Of a DNA stretch of 64,000 nt, positions 15,481-22,804 are shown one piece after another; the stretch's first letter is position 1; each line of letters begins with the position of its first letter. Made by a program: the position numbers and the translations under genes. The notes under the pieces are model-generated. The model worked only from the letters and a program-made list of their open reading frames with translations, was not told the DNA's origin and did no database searches. This DNA comes from Bacteroidaceae bacterium (lineage in GTDB: Bacteria > Bacteroidota > Bacteroidia > Bacteroidales > Bacteroidaceae): the NCBI GenBank assembly GCA_017535725.1, contig JAFXTO010000004.1:16856-80855 (forward strand), read 5' to 3'.

Positions 15481-15757
15481 TGTACTGTACGATGTTATGG
15501 ATACGGACGGGATAGACGTGTATGCCGGGTTCGGGGTTGCCCTGGCAGTCGCATGCTTGGACGCCGCGCACGCGGAAGACTTTGTTGTTCATGCGCCCAG
15601 CACCGCAGGCGTATGCCTGGGGAAAGTAGATGAGCTTGCCTTCTGCGGTGACGAACTTGATGCTGAAGATGCGCTTGCGGCCATCAGGCAGCGTGCGCAC
15701 GTCCAGCTCGTCGAGCACCTGGCGGCGGTAGATGGGTTTTTTCTGTTTCGTTTCCAT
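15461..15757 (-). CDS. Hypothetical phage protein, 98 aa
   Basis: A small basic protein (METKQKKPIYRRQVLDELDV) with VFRVRGVQACDCQGNPEPGIHVYPVRIHNI at the end. I do not recognise it. It ends inside the start of the portal gene, so it is probably co-translated with it. Confidence 0.6.
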   Translation of the reverse strand: METKQKKPIYRRQVLDELDVRTLPDGRKRIFSIKFVTAEGKLIYFPQAYACGAGRMNNKVFRVRGVQACDCQGNPEPGIHVYPVRIHNIVQYNGHPVQ

Positions 15758-15787
15758 TGTTAAGTTATTGACAAGTTTGTTGAAAAC

Positions 15788-16954
15788 TTAATTGAAACTA
15801 TCGTCAAAGGTATAGTCGAAGATGCCGTCCACCAGTTCCGGGTTCACGCTGGCACCACGGCTGACCACTTCCTGATGGCGGTGGCTGGGGCGCAGGGTGA
15901 CATAGGCCGTCTGGAAGGTGGTGTGCGGTCGCTGGTCCTTCAGCTCGAGGTCCGTCACCGTCACGCGGTCGAAGCAGCTGCCTCCGACTCCATAGGTCAG
16001 GTAAACCTCGGGGCTGGTGGTGATGTCGCGTATGCTGTTCCGCCGTTCGTCGTTGACGCTGCCTGCGCACACGCGCTGGGTGGTCACCAGCTGCTGCGCC
16101 ACCTTCTCATACTGGTCGTCCATGTAGGCATATTCTCCGTCCATGGTCGTGTCGGCTGTCTCTGTGCCCGTGAATGCCTCTGTCTCCAGCATGCCGAAGC
16201 AGTTGGTGAAGGCCACCACTCGCAGCAAGCGCTTCGCCCGTCGGTCTATGCGGTAGCGCAGGCGGTCGGCGATGGTGTTGCCGTTGATGAGTTCGAAGTC
16301 CACCTGCACGATGCTGTCGGCATCCACTTCTGCTGCCGTGCCCAGTGCCTCGAGACGGTAGTGGAGCACGGCAGCCTGTGAGGGCGTCTGCGTGGCCACA
16401 CCTTCAATGGTGGGCGTCACCAGCTTCTGGTGCATGGCTCCTTCAGCGTCGAGGTAGCGCACACGGATCTGCACCGAGAGTCCGGGCGTGAGCATGAAGC
16501 TGGCCAGCAGTGGCTGCTGGGGCACGACGTCGCGCTGGGTGTAGCGGCTGAGCCAGATGGCCGTGGCTCCCGGGCGCGTGTTGGTGCGCTGGCTGGAGTA
16601 GTAGGCGTAGGAGGTATGCACGGGAGGGACTACCGTCTGTCCGTCCCCGGCATAGAGCGTGGCCGTCCACTGTGCACGGGAGAGCGTGGCTATCCACACG
16701 CCGGAACCCGTCAGCAGGTTCTGCGTGATGGCGGTAGGGCACGGACTGGTGTAGGGCTGCAGCAGGTCTGCCAGGCCGCGCAGTGTCACGCATCCGTCGC
16801 CGTCGGGCATGTAGGCCTCCTGATAGGAAGCTGTCGTGCCGTTCAGTGGCGTGATGGCAACGGCCACCGTGCGCCCCTCCGAGGCCACTGCCCATCGCAC
16901 GTCCGGTGTGTCGAGGACGAAGTACCCGCTTTCCACGCTGTTCACTACTGCCAT
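15788..16954 (-). CDS. Phage structural protein, 388 aa, beta-rich
   Basis: A beta-rich protein with no signal peptide (MAVVNSVESGYFVLDTPDVR). Strand-rich stretches include TAITQNLLTGSGVWIATLSR, FTNCFGMLETEAFTGTETAD and VTLRPSHRHQEVVSRG. It looks like a virion protein, probably tail or adsorption apparatus, but I cannot name a family. It overlaps the end of the 200-aa gene by 10 bases, and its first 15 codons are duplicated at 11953-11996. Confidence 0.6.
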   Translation of the reverse strand: MAVVNSVESGYFVLDTPDVRWAVASEGRTVAVAITPLNGTTASYQEAYMPDGDGCVTLRGLADLLQPYTSPCPTAITQNLLTGSGVWIATLSRAQWTATLYAGDGQTVVPPVHTSYAYYSSQRTNTRPGATAIWLSRYTQRDVVPQQPLLASFMLTPGLSVQIRVRYLDAEGAMHQKLVTPTIEGVATQTPSQAAVLHYRLEALGTAAEVDADSIVQVDFELINGNTIADRLRYRIDRRAKRLLRVVAFTNCFGMLETEAFTGTETADTTMDGEYAYMDDQYEKVAQQLVTTQRVCAGSVNDERRNSIRDITTSPEVYLTYGVGGSCFDRVTVTDLELKDQRPHTTFQTAYVTLRPSHRHQEVVSRGASVNPELVDGIFDYTFDDSFN

Positions 16955-17066
16955 TGCCAGATATCGTATTTGAGGGTTACGCTGGGGGCGTGCAGGCGCA
17001 GGTCATAGCCGATGCCGAGCTCTGCGCGCTTAAGACGCAGGCCGACCACGAGTGCCGCCTGCTCGC
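16910..17066. repeat. Direct duplication, copy 2 (other copy 11953-12109)
   Basis: This is the probable source copy, because here both joined genes are full length. Confidence 0.9.
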
Positions 17067-17541
17067 TGCCCAGCTGGGTGCCCAGCGAGAGGGCCAGGCG
17101 GGGCGGTGATAGTTGCCCTGTGCCGCCGGACGCAGGCCGGGTATCCGCTGAAGGTGGGATGTATGTGATGCGCGGCTGCATCAGCGCCAGGTCATAGCTG
17201 ACCAAACGTCCGTGCAGCGCGTTCTCCGTCACCGTGTCCGAGAGGTAGACCGTGGCCACGTCCTGCAGGTGCACCGTGTCGGCATAGGTGCGCACGGCGT
17301 AGAACGACGCCAGCAGGGCGGCCGTATCCACTTCTGCTGGTACCATGCGCACCACTTCATTCACCATGCCCGGCTGGCTCAGGAAGAGCGTGTCGTGCAC
17401 CCATACCGTGTCCATCCGCACCTCCACGGCGGGCAGGGCGGCAGGCGGCAGCAGGTCGCCGTCCTCCCTCCACGCCAGCAGCACCACCAGCACAAGGGCG
17501 ATGGCACCCAGCACCACGTTCAGGATCCTTTCATTCTTCAT
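16945..17541 (-). CDS. Membrane-anchored phage protein, spanin-like, 198 aa
   Basis: From the ATG at 17541 (MKNERILNVVLGAIALVLVV) it has one N-terminal transmembrane helix (about 7-24) and a long periplasmic part, ending in beta strands (ELGIGYDLRLHAPSVTLKYD). This resembles the DUF6808-type proteins found after holin-like genes in Bacteroidota prophages. A spanin or lysis-accessory role is inferred from topology and position. Its C-terminal 40 residues recur in the chimeric 100-aa protein. Confidence 0.6.
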   Translation of the reverse strand: MKNERILNVVLGAIALVLVVLLAWREDGDLLPPAALPAVEVRMDTVWVHDTLFLSQPGMVNEVVRMVPAEVDTAALLASFYAVRTYADTVHLQDVATVYLSDTVTENALHGRLVSYDLALMQPRITYIPPSADTRPASGGTGQLSPPRLALSLGTQLGSEQAALVVGLRLKRAELGIGYDLRLHAPSVTLKYDIWQWQ

Positions 17542-17809
17542 TGTCACTATCTTTTTTTTCGTTGGAAATACTCATGCTCGCATCGCCCTTCTGCAGGCGC
17601 AGGTCGTAGCCCAGCTCCACGGCCCTCATCCCGAAGGCCAGCGCCGGAAAGACAATCAGCTCGCCCACGGCCGTCAGCACCGAGCCGTCGATGACGCCCA
17701 TGGGCGGGACGAAGAAGCCGCCGATGATCAGCGCCAGCGCCACGGCGAAGGTGATGCAGAACACCACCGTGCACATCCGGCATTCCTTTTTCTTCATCTC
17801 GCGGCTCAT
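17531..17809 (-). CDS. Holin-like small membrane protein, 92 aa
   Basis: Two hydrophobic helices (about 13-34, CTVVFCITFAVALALIIGGF; about 43-62, VLTAVGELIVFPALAFGM) and a charged C-terminus (NEKKDSDNEE) are typical of a class II-like holin. It overlaps the following spanin-like gene. Its -7 box at 17846-17853 and a terminator upstream make this a separate transcription unit. Confidence 0.6.
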   Translation of the reverse strand: MSREMKKKECRMCTVVFCITFAVALALIIGGFFVPPMGVIDGSVLTAVGELIVFPALAFGMRAVELGYDLRLQKGDASMSISNEKKDSDNEE

Positions 17810-17845
17810 ATATATAATATGGTATGGGTTTCACTTTTCATGGCG

Positions 17846-17853
17846 CAAAGATA
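17846..17853 (-). promoter_or_regulatory. -7 box (TATCTTTG) of the lysis-like unit
   Basis: TATCTTTGCGCC on the minus strand, 36 bases before the holin-like ATG. Confidence 0.6.
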
Positions 17854-17882
17854 GCGACAAAACGCCGAAAGGCGTGGGACAC

Positions 17883-17918
17883 TAAAAAGCCGCCCTGCAT
17901 CTCTCGACGAAGGACGGC
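17883..17918 (-). terminator. Intrinsic terminator before the lysis-like unit
   Basis: On the minus strand GCCGTCCT and AGGGCGGC (17911-17918 and 17889-17896) form an 8-bp stem with one G-U pair, followed by TTTTTAG. It ends the 18.9-17.9 kb run. Confidence 0.75.
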
Positions 17919-17943
17919 TCCAATGTAAAAAAATGTATGTTTG

Positions 17944-18237
17944 CTATTCGAGTCGGTCGTACAGCACCCAATAGGGGATGCCCATGACGAACGTGAACTG
18001 ATATCCCAGCTCCTGCATCACATCGGCCACCGTGGAGACAGTGACCGTGCACATGTCGCGGTAGCGGTACTGCAGGTCGCGGCTCGTCAGCAGCTGCCTT
18101 GTCTCTTCATGGCCGGGGATGTCATCCTTCGGCTGGTACATGCTCTCTATCATTTTCTGGAAGAGTTCCTTGTCGCTCAGGCAGTCGCCGCCCTTGGCGG
18201 TCTGCTCCGTCTTCTGTTTCTTACTGGAACTGCCCAT
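17944..18237 (-). CDS. Hypothetical phage protein, 97 aa
   Basis: A small soluble protein (MGSSSKKQKTEQTAKGGDCL) with ELGYQFTFVMGIPYWVLYDR at the C-terminus. Not recognised. It overlaps the 18221-18514 gene, so they are probably co-translated. Confidence 0.55.
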   Translation of the reverse strand: MGSSSKKQKTEQTAKGGDCLSDKELFQKMIESMYQPKDDIPGHEETRQLLTSRDLQYRYRDMCTVTVSTVADVMQELGYQFTFVMGIPYWVLYDRLE

Positions 18238-18514
18238 ACGACCGGTCTCCTATCATTGAGTAAAGCAGCTGTTTCATGTCTGCCACCACGCGCACGGCGG
18301 CGGCAGCTCCCTCTTCGCTGGGTCGGTATTGGTCACCCAGTGCCAGTGCGGTGACCACGGCGTCGCCGAAGCTCACCATCTCTCGCACCGTGGCCCAGTC
18401 ATCCTCGGCCAGCAGCGCCAGCACCGCCACCTGTTCTGCATTCAGTACTATCTTCGAGCCGCCCATGGCCACGGTCACGCTCTGCGACTCCTCTGTATTA
18501 TTATTCCTATTCAT
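18221..18514 (-). CDS. Hypothetical phage protein, 97 aa
   Basis: Begins MNRNNNTEESQSVTVAMGGS, then LNAEQVAVLALLAEDDWATV and Ala/Val-rich helices. It is soluble and acidic. The order helix-loop-helix with RPSEEGAAAAVRVVADMK does not match a family I know. It lies in the same leftward run as its neighbours. Confidence 0.5.
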   Translation of the reverse strand: MNRNNNTEESQSVTVAMGGSKIVLNAEQVAVLALLAEDDWATVREMVSFGDAVVTALALGDQYRPSEEGAAAAVRVVADMKQLLYSMIGDRSYGQFQ

Positions 18515-18565
18515 GACTTTCGGTATTTAGGGATTGATACTTATGTCGGGCTTCCGGCCTGTCTC

Positions 18566-18922
18566 TCAGATTTGACCGCGCAGCTCTTCGAAATAGCGTC
18601 CGTTGGTGATGGCACGCACGGGGATGAAATTCAGGATTCCCACTTTATCGGTGTACTCTTCCGGCCCCACGGAAATAGTGAAGTAACCTCCGCTCCTATT
18701 GTTGAAGTGCTTCTCCACCTTCAGAGGTTTCTGGCGCGGGTATTTTCTGTTTAGCTCGTCGGCCTTCTGGCAGAGGATTCCGAACAGGGTATCCACGTCG
18801 TTGACATCTTCCTGCACCGTCAGCAACAGGCGCAGCACTTTGTGGTCACAGAAGTCCGCCATCTCCGTCCTTTTGCGGTTGGGCTGCATGTTAAACGGAT
18901 GATGATCTACAAGGTACATCAT
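18566..18922 (-). CDS. Hypothetical phage protein, 118 aa
   Basis: Soluble, with MYLVDHHPFNMQPNRKRTEM at the start and a conserved-looking end (FNNRSGGYFTISVGPEEYTD, then NFIPVRAITNGRYFEELRG). Not recognised. It overlaps the stop of the 86-aa gene by 4 bases (ATGA), so translation is coupled. Confidence 0.55.
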   Translation of the reverse strand: MMYLVDHHPFNMQPNRKRTEMADFCDHKVLRLLLTVQEDVNDVDTLFGILCQKADELNRKYPRQKPLKVEKHFNNRSGGYFTISVGPEEYTDKVGILNFIPVRAITNGRYFEELRGQI

Positions 18923-19179
18923 GCCTCACCTCCTTTCCGTCTGTTGTCGCAGCGCAGCACGGCACCGCCTGTGAGGATGAGGGTGGAGCTGATCAGCGCA
19001 GAGATGATGGTCTCTGCTCCGGAACTGAGCAGCACGCCCAGTACCAGCAGCGCACTGCCGACGACGGGCAGGGCGTGTGTGCTTGCTGCAGCAATAAATT
19101 GTTTCATACTTCTCTCCAGTTCCTTTGCTGCCGGAGAGATTGCGGGCCGTAGCCCCAGGTGGATGGATGTTGTTTCCAT
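18919..19179 (-). CDS. Small membrane protein, 86 aa, controlled by a structured leader
   Basis: Starts METTSIHLGLRPAISPAAKE. Two hydrophobic helices (about 37-54, HALPVVGSALLVLGVLL; about 57-75, AETIISALISSTLILTGGAV) precede a basic end. The ATG directly follows the third copy of a 17-18 base repeat in the leader RNA (19180-19197), with no free ribosome-binding region, so translation is likely regulated by leader folding. Function unknown. Confidence 0.6.
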   Translation of the reverse strand: METTSIHLGLRPAISPAAKELERSMKQFIAAASTHALPVVGSALLVLGVLLSSGAETIISALISSTLILTGGAVLRCDNRRKGGEA

Positions 19180-19410
19180 ACTCTTGGTTGTTTTAGCATT
19201 ATAGACAGAGAAACGGCTGCCATACCCCGTTCGCTAAAACAACCAAGAGTCTCGGCCCCGAAGAGCTTGAATCTGATTTTGGGTAGGCAGCCGCCTTTAT
19301 CATGGCCTCCCCTTTCGGAGGAGTTCCTCGCAGGACATAAGAAATGCCCACCGAGGGAGTGAGCAGGTGACCGATGCTCGACGGGAATCCAAGGATTCTT
19401 AGTTGTTTTA
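19180..19410 (-). ncRNA. Structured mRNA leader with mutually exclusive helices, candidate riboregulator
   Basis: The transcript from the -7 box at 19417-19424 has about 230 untranslated bases. It carries strand 1 (19397-19413, CGCTAAAACAACTAAGA), strand 2 (19233-19250, ACTCTTGGTTGTTTTAGC) and strand 3 (19180-19197, GCTAAAACAACCAAGAGT). Strand 2 can pair fully with strand 1 (17 bp, one G-U) or strand 3 (18 bp), not both. Strand 3 abuts the ATG at 19179, so 2:3 pairing would hide the start. A third helix (CGGCTGCC, 19286-19293, with GGCAGCCG near 19213-19220, extended by CCC/GGG) crosses these as a pseudoknot, and there is a CTCCTCC-GAAA-GGGGAGG hairpin at about 19303-19320. No known RNA class was recognised. 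Confidence 0.6.
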
Positions 19411-19416
19411 GCGCTG

Positions 19417-19424
19417 CAAAGGTA
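19417..19424 (-). promoter_or_regulatory. -7 box (TACCTTTG) of the leader RNA
   Basis: TTACCTTTGC on the minus strand, immediately upstream of strand 1 of the structured leader. Confidence 0.65.
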
Positions 19425-19498
19425 AGGCGATTATTTGAATTGACAAAGTAAAAGGCGAGAAAAATTCATTTCTCGCCTGCAAATATGCTTATTTTGGC

Positions 19499-20376
19499 TC
19501 ATTCATACTGCGAAAGCCACTTTTTTTTCATCTTTTCATAGACTAAGTCAGAGAAAAAGAAACCATTTTCCTTCTTTCCTTCCATCCATGAAATGACATC
19601 CGCAGGTTCCACACTCTCTAACTCATGAAGCAACTGCGCTTCATGATATGGTTTCAGTATATCTGCAACCTCTTTGAACACAGCATTCGATAATCCATAT
19701 TCAGCGGTCTCATAAGTTCTCCTGAACCATGACTCCACAGCAGATGGACCTGCATGTGTCACTTCGTTTGGAATATAGTCCACCGGATAATGACCATTGA
19801 TAATTTTCATCAAGCCACGATACACGTCATCATCCACCCATCCATCACGTTCCTTCAAACGCTTCAATTTACGTTCTGCAGCCTCTGGAGAGAGGTTGGA
19901 ATAATCTTTGATGGGTGACTCCTGATCGCGGAATATCTCCTTGGCTTCTTTCTTCCGCTTTTGAAGTTCTCTCTTCTTTCGTTCAGTTTGCTTTTCTTCA
20001 GGCGTCATTCTTCGGAGCTCTCTTTGTCTGGCAAGACGTTTTGCTTTCTTTTCGGCTCCTGCTCTCGCCATTAACTCAGGGGCTATCACAGAAAATAATG
20101 GACGATGTTCAGTATCGCTATTTTCTTGCTCCTCTAGTTCATAGTCATCTGAAACAATATGCGACTGAGAAATCGCTGCCTGTGCAGCGGCTTTAGCTCG
20201 TTCCTGGTCAATCCGTGCCCAGTATTCTTCCAACTCCTTTTTTTCTGCTCCTCACTTTCCTTCATAGGAGAATTGGGAGAATAGTCTGTCATTTTTCGAT
20301 TTGTTTTGTTGTTATTAATCCTTTTGAAAAACGCAAACAAGACAAAAAAAATTGCTATAAAAATGACTATTGTCAT
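19499..20376 (-). pseudogene. Membrane-anchored charged coiled-coil protein, frame broken at an A7 run
   Basis: The first frame starts at the ATG at 20376 (MTIVIFIAIFFVLFAFFKRI), a membrane anchor, then NNNKTNRKMTDYSPNSP and SEEQKK. At a run of seven A (plus-strand T7 at 20238-20244) coding homology moves to another frame: ELEEYWARIDQERAKAAAQA, a Lys/Glu-rich coiled coil (EKKAKRLARQRELRRMTPEE), and a globular end (VESWFRRTYETAEYGLSNAV). One extra A joins both parts into about 290 residues. It could be a genuine mutation, a sequencing error, or transcriptional slippage on the homopolymer. It is driven by promoter copy B (20413-20460). Function unknown. Confidence 0.6.
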
Positions 20377-20412
20377 ACTATATCTATATTTAGTCCTTGA
20401 ATCTCTTGTGAG

Positions 20413-20460
20413 ACAAAGTACGGGATATATTCTGAAATGTGCAAAGAAAAGGGGGGAAAA
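20413..20460 (-). promoter_or_regulatory. Repeated leftward phage promoter, copy B
   Basis: Same layout as copies A and C: a C-rich pyrimidine tract, TTTGCACATTTC, then ATCCCGTACTTTGTC on the minus strand. It lies about 37 bases upstream of the ATG at 20376. Confidence 0.6.
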
Positions 20461-20487
20461 AACGCATTCAGGATGCCGAAAAGCATA

Positions 20488-20523
20488 AAAAACGCCCCTC
20501 ACTGTCTCAGCGAAGGGCGTTCA
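20488..20523 (-). terminator. Intrinsic terminator of the DUF2335-like gene
   Basis: On the minus strand AACGCCC pairs with GGGCGTT (7 bp), followed by TTTTTATG. It lies after the 20589 stop and before promoter copy B. Confidence 0.75.
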
Positions 20524-20588
20524 AAACGTTCTTAATTTTATGAAAGTGTCAACCTTGATGGCTGACGAGGTTTAATATCCAGGTTAAC

Positions 20589-21017
20589 TTACTTCTTGTT
20601 TGTATCGGCCTTGCCTGTGACGAAAATGGACACGATGCTTATGATACCTATGCCACCGAATATGCCAGCGAACCATGGGCGGTCAAGATACAGCGCCCAT
20701 GCGGCCACGCCCATACACACCACGATGGAGAGGAACGCAAAGAACATGCCCCACCAGTTGATGCGTTCCGTGCGGCTTTCGGACTTGCGCAGCACCTTCA
20801 TCTTCATCTTGTCCATTTCGTGGCGATGCTTTTGCTCATCGCGGGCGGTTTCAACAAAGTATTTCACAAACTCAGGATCAACCTGCTTGTACTGTTCCAG
20901 TTCCTGAGGGGTGGGTATGACACTATCATCAATGGTATAGTTCTGTTCCAGCGAATGTCCAAGACCGCCTTGTGTGGCTACCTGTGTCTCACGTGAATGT
21001 ATGGTCTTCTTACTCAT
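20589..21017 (-). CDS. DUF2335-like membrane protein, 142 aa
   Basis: A soluble N-terminal half with ARDEQKHRHEMDKMKMKVLR (about 78-97), the 'EQxHRHE' feature of DUF2335 proteins. Two transmembrane helices follow (about 108-128, WWGMFFAFLSIVVCMGVAAW; about 131-152 of the region, FAGIFGGIGIISIVSIFVTG). It overlaps the 21010-21234 gene by 8 bases. Function unknown; such genes are common in mobile elements. Confidence 0.7.
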   Translation of the reverse strand: MSKKTIHSRETQVATQGGLGHSLEQNYTIDDSVIPTPQELEQYKQVDPEFVKYFVETARDEQKHRHEMDKMKMKVLRKSESRTERINWWGMFFAFLSIVVCMGVAAWALYLDRPWFAGIFGGIGIISIVSIFVTGKADTNKK

Positions 21018-21234
21018 GAGTTAAAGCATATTTATCGATGGCAACACGGGCATCGCGTCCCATCATACGCCAATCCAGGCGCACACGCTCTGCGTCGGAC
21101 AATTCCTCGCCGAACATTTCTGCACGGATTTCACTTATACTCTCGCTCTCGTGGGAGTACTCTCCCAGGGCGGCGTCGTGCAGATTTTTCGCCCCGTCAG
21201 AGACGAAGCTACTGAAAAAGTTGAGTATGCACAT
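21010..21234 (-). CDS. Small phage protein, 74 aa
   Basis: The ATG at 21234 (MCILNFFSSFVSDGAKNLHD) is preferred over the one at 21258, because AAAGGAGG lies 9 bases before it, an unusually strong Shine-Dalgarno for this group. The rest is acidic and helical (ESESISEIRAEMFGEELSDA, RVRLDWRMMGRDARVAIDKY). It is transcribed from promoter copy C and coupled to the DUF2335-like gene. Not recognised. Confidence 0.6.
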   Translation of the reverse strand: MCILNFFSSFVSDGAKNLHDAALGEYSHESESISEIRAEMFGEELSDAERVRLDWRMMGRDARVAIDKYALTHE

Positions 21235-21375
21235 AAGAAGGCCTCCTTTCGTAAGCATAAAGTGATTTTCCTTTATTATTCTTTCTCAGGGGTCAGCGCA
21301 TCCATTATCAAGAATAAGCGGCAGTTTGGTGGTTTGCAGCTTTCGAATGCGCCTCGCCATGAGCTTAATCATGCT

Positions 21376-21423
21376 GCAAAGTACGGGATAATATCTGAGT
21401 TATGCAAGGAAAAAGGGGAAAAA
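21376..21423 (-). promoter_or_regulatory. Repeated leftward phage promoter, copy C
   Basis: Minus strand: pyrimidine tract, TTGCATAACTCAGATATTAT, CCCGTACTTTGC. It is nearly identical to copy A and likewise diverges from a hicAB pair. Confidence 0.6.
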
Positions 21424-21435
21424 AGTGTGGAAGAT

Positions 21436-21498
21436 GTACGAATATTGATACTTTTTCGCCATAATATTTGGCAGATAGTACGAATATTCGTACCTTCG
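21436..21498 (+). promoter_or_regulatory. Promoter and operators of hicAB-2
   Basis: TTG (21468-21470) and TACCTTCG (21491-21498) are 20 bases apart. The perfect palindrome GTACGAATATTCGTAC (21478-21493) covers the spacer and the first bases of the -7 box, and a half-degenerate copy GTACGAATATTGATAC lies at 21436-21451. These are probable HicB operators that would block RNA polymerase. Confidence 0.75.
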
Positions 21499-21518
21499 CG
21501 GCGCAGAAGCAACATTCT

Positions 21519-21707
21519 ATGAAATATCGTGAACTTGAAAAAATAGTTAAGGCTTGTGGGTGTTACGACACAGGAAGACAACAAGCAGGTCACCCACTCT
21601 GGATAAACCCGAAGACAGGCAAGGAGTTCCAGATGAGCAACCATCGCAGCGAGGAAGTAGCTACAGGAACTCTGAACAAAATCCTGAAGGCAGCGGGCCT
21701 GAAATGA
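21519..21707 (+). CDS. hicA: HicA family mRNA interferase toxin (pair 2)
   Basis: From the ATG at 21519 the protein reads MKYRELEKIVKACGCYDTGR, then GHPLWINPKTGKEFQMSNHR and EEVATGTLNKILKAAGLK, about 62 residues. The HicA block (G)HPxWxNPxTGK contains the catalytic His. The ATG closest to the promoter was chosen over an upstream in-frame one. It is only distantly similar to HicA-1. Confidence 0.88.
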   Translation: MKYRELEKIVKACGCYDTGRQQAGHPLWINPKTGKEFQMSNHRSEEVATGTLNKILKAAGLK

Positions 21708-21752
21708 CCTGCAACCTTCCCTTCAATATCCACCATCAAAATCAGATAGACA

Positions 21753-22157
21753 ATGGAAAAGGTTAAGGCAATCATTGAAATGGCCTCCGACGGCCACTAC
21801 AGTATCTACATGGACGATGACAGTAAGGACTATCTCGTCACAGGGACAGGAAAGACCGTGGACGAAGCCATGAGCATTTTTCTTGGCGGCTATGAGGACA
21901 TCAAACGTGTACGCCAGGAGGACGGACGCCCTTTCGAGGAAGTGGAGTTTGAGTTCGGCTATGACATGGCCTCCTTCCTCTCCTATTTCAGCAAGGCCTT
22001 CTCCCTGGCAGGCCTCTCCCGCATCACTGGCATCAATCAAGGCCAGCTCAGTCACTACGCCACGGGGCACAGCAAGCCGTCGCGCCGCACGATGGAAAAG
22101 ATACAGCAGCACGTCCATCACTTTGCGGATGAACTGCGGCGGGTGCAGTTTGCTTGA
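21753..22157 (+). CDS. hicB: HicB family antitoxin with HTH (pair 2)
   Basis: 134 residues. The N-terminal HicB fold (DGHYSIYMDDDSKDYLVTGT, then GKTVDEAMSIFLGGYEDIKR) is followed by the helix-turn-helix AGLSRITGINQGQLSHYATG, clearly related to HicB-1. It would neutralise HicA-2 and bind the palindromic operators upstream. Confidence 0.9.
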   Translation: MEKVKAIIEMASDGHYSIYMDDDSKDYLVTGTGKTVDEAMSIFLGGYEDIKRVRQEDGRPFEEVEFEFGYDMASFLSYFSKAFSLAGLSRITGINQGQLSHYATGHSKPSRRTMEKIQQHVHHFADELRRVQFA

Positions 22158-22289
22158 CTGACACTATCTCATAGACCTTTCGGAGCGCATCCGTCGTGCT
22201 GCCGAAAATATCTGAGGCGACTCTGTTAGGCTTCATGGGCATACCCCCAAGGTTAGACATGTGAAAAGATCTCTCTCTTAAGACACCCG

Positions 22290-22325
22290 AAAAGGAGACC
22301 TGCGCCTCGGTCTCCTTTTCTTTTT
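22290..22325 (+). terminator. Intrinsic terminator after hicAB-2
   Basis: AAAAGGAGACC (22290-22300) and GGTCTCCTTTT (22309-22319) form an 11-bp stem followed by CTTTTTG. Confidence 0.9.
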
Positions 22326-22430
22326 GCGCCGCTTCCAACGCCCTGGGAGCGGCGCAGGGTGATTTAGGAAGGAAAAAGTCTATTTGTTAATGAACGTTAT
22401 TAAAAACACGATTCCCTGAGAATGAGACAG

Positions 22431-22465
22431 ACAGCCCTTTGAACCTGTGGACAAAGGGCTGTTTT
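22431..22465 (+). terminator. Second plus-strand terminator in the gene-free stretch
   Basis: ACAGCCCTTTG (22431-22441) and CAAAGGGCTGT (22452-22462) form an 11-bp perfect stem followed by TTTTCTC. No gene lies between it and the hicAB-2 terminator, so it may end a small RNA starting after 22325. Confidence 0.75.
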
Positions 22466-22804
22466 CTCACGGCGAAGCCCGACGCGCCCTAAGCCGCGCC
22501 GCAGCCCTCACCGCAGTGAAATAGGAAATATGACAGCCACCCCGCCCCCCTGCCGCAGTCGAGGGCGCAGCAGCGGCGTGTCGGCGCAGCAAGCCTTGTC
22601 CTACAGCGCAGGGCAGGCGCAGTCCTGCGCTGCGGTGGTGAGTCGAGTGCATAGTCCTATGCTCTCGATAGGAAGTCCCAGCAGACTCTTCATCGTGCAA
22701 GTCACAGTCACCAGCTACGGGCGCGGGCGTGCGTATGATAGAAAGATGTGTGACCGTGACCTGCGCGATGATGTGTCTGCGGGAGCGAGGCCTTGTGCGC
22801 TGTG

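Noticed and set aside
22467-22700. A 77-codon minus-strand gene in the GC-rich stretch
   Set aside because: Composition is Ala/Arg-rich as expected for a chance frame in GC-rich DNA, with no promoter, coupling or recognisable pattern.
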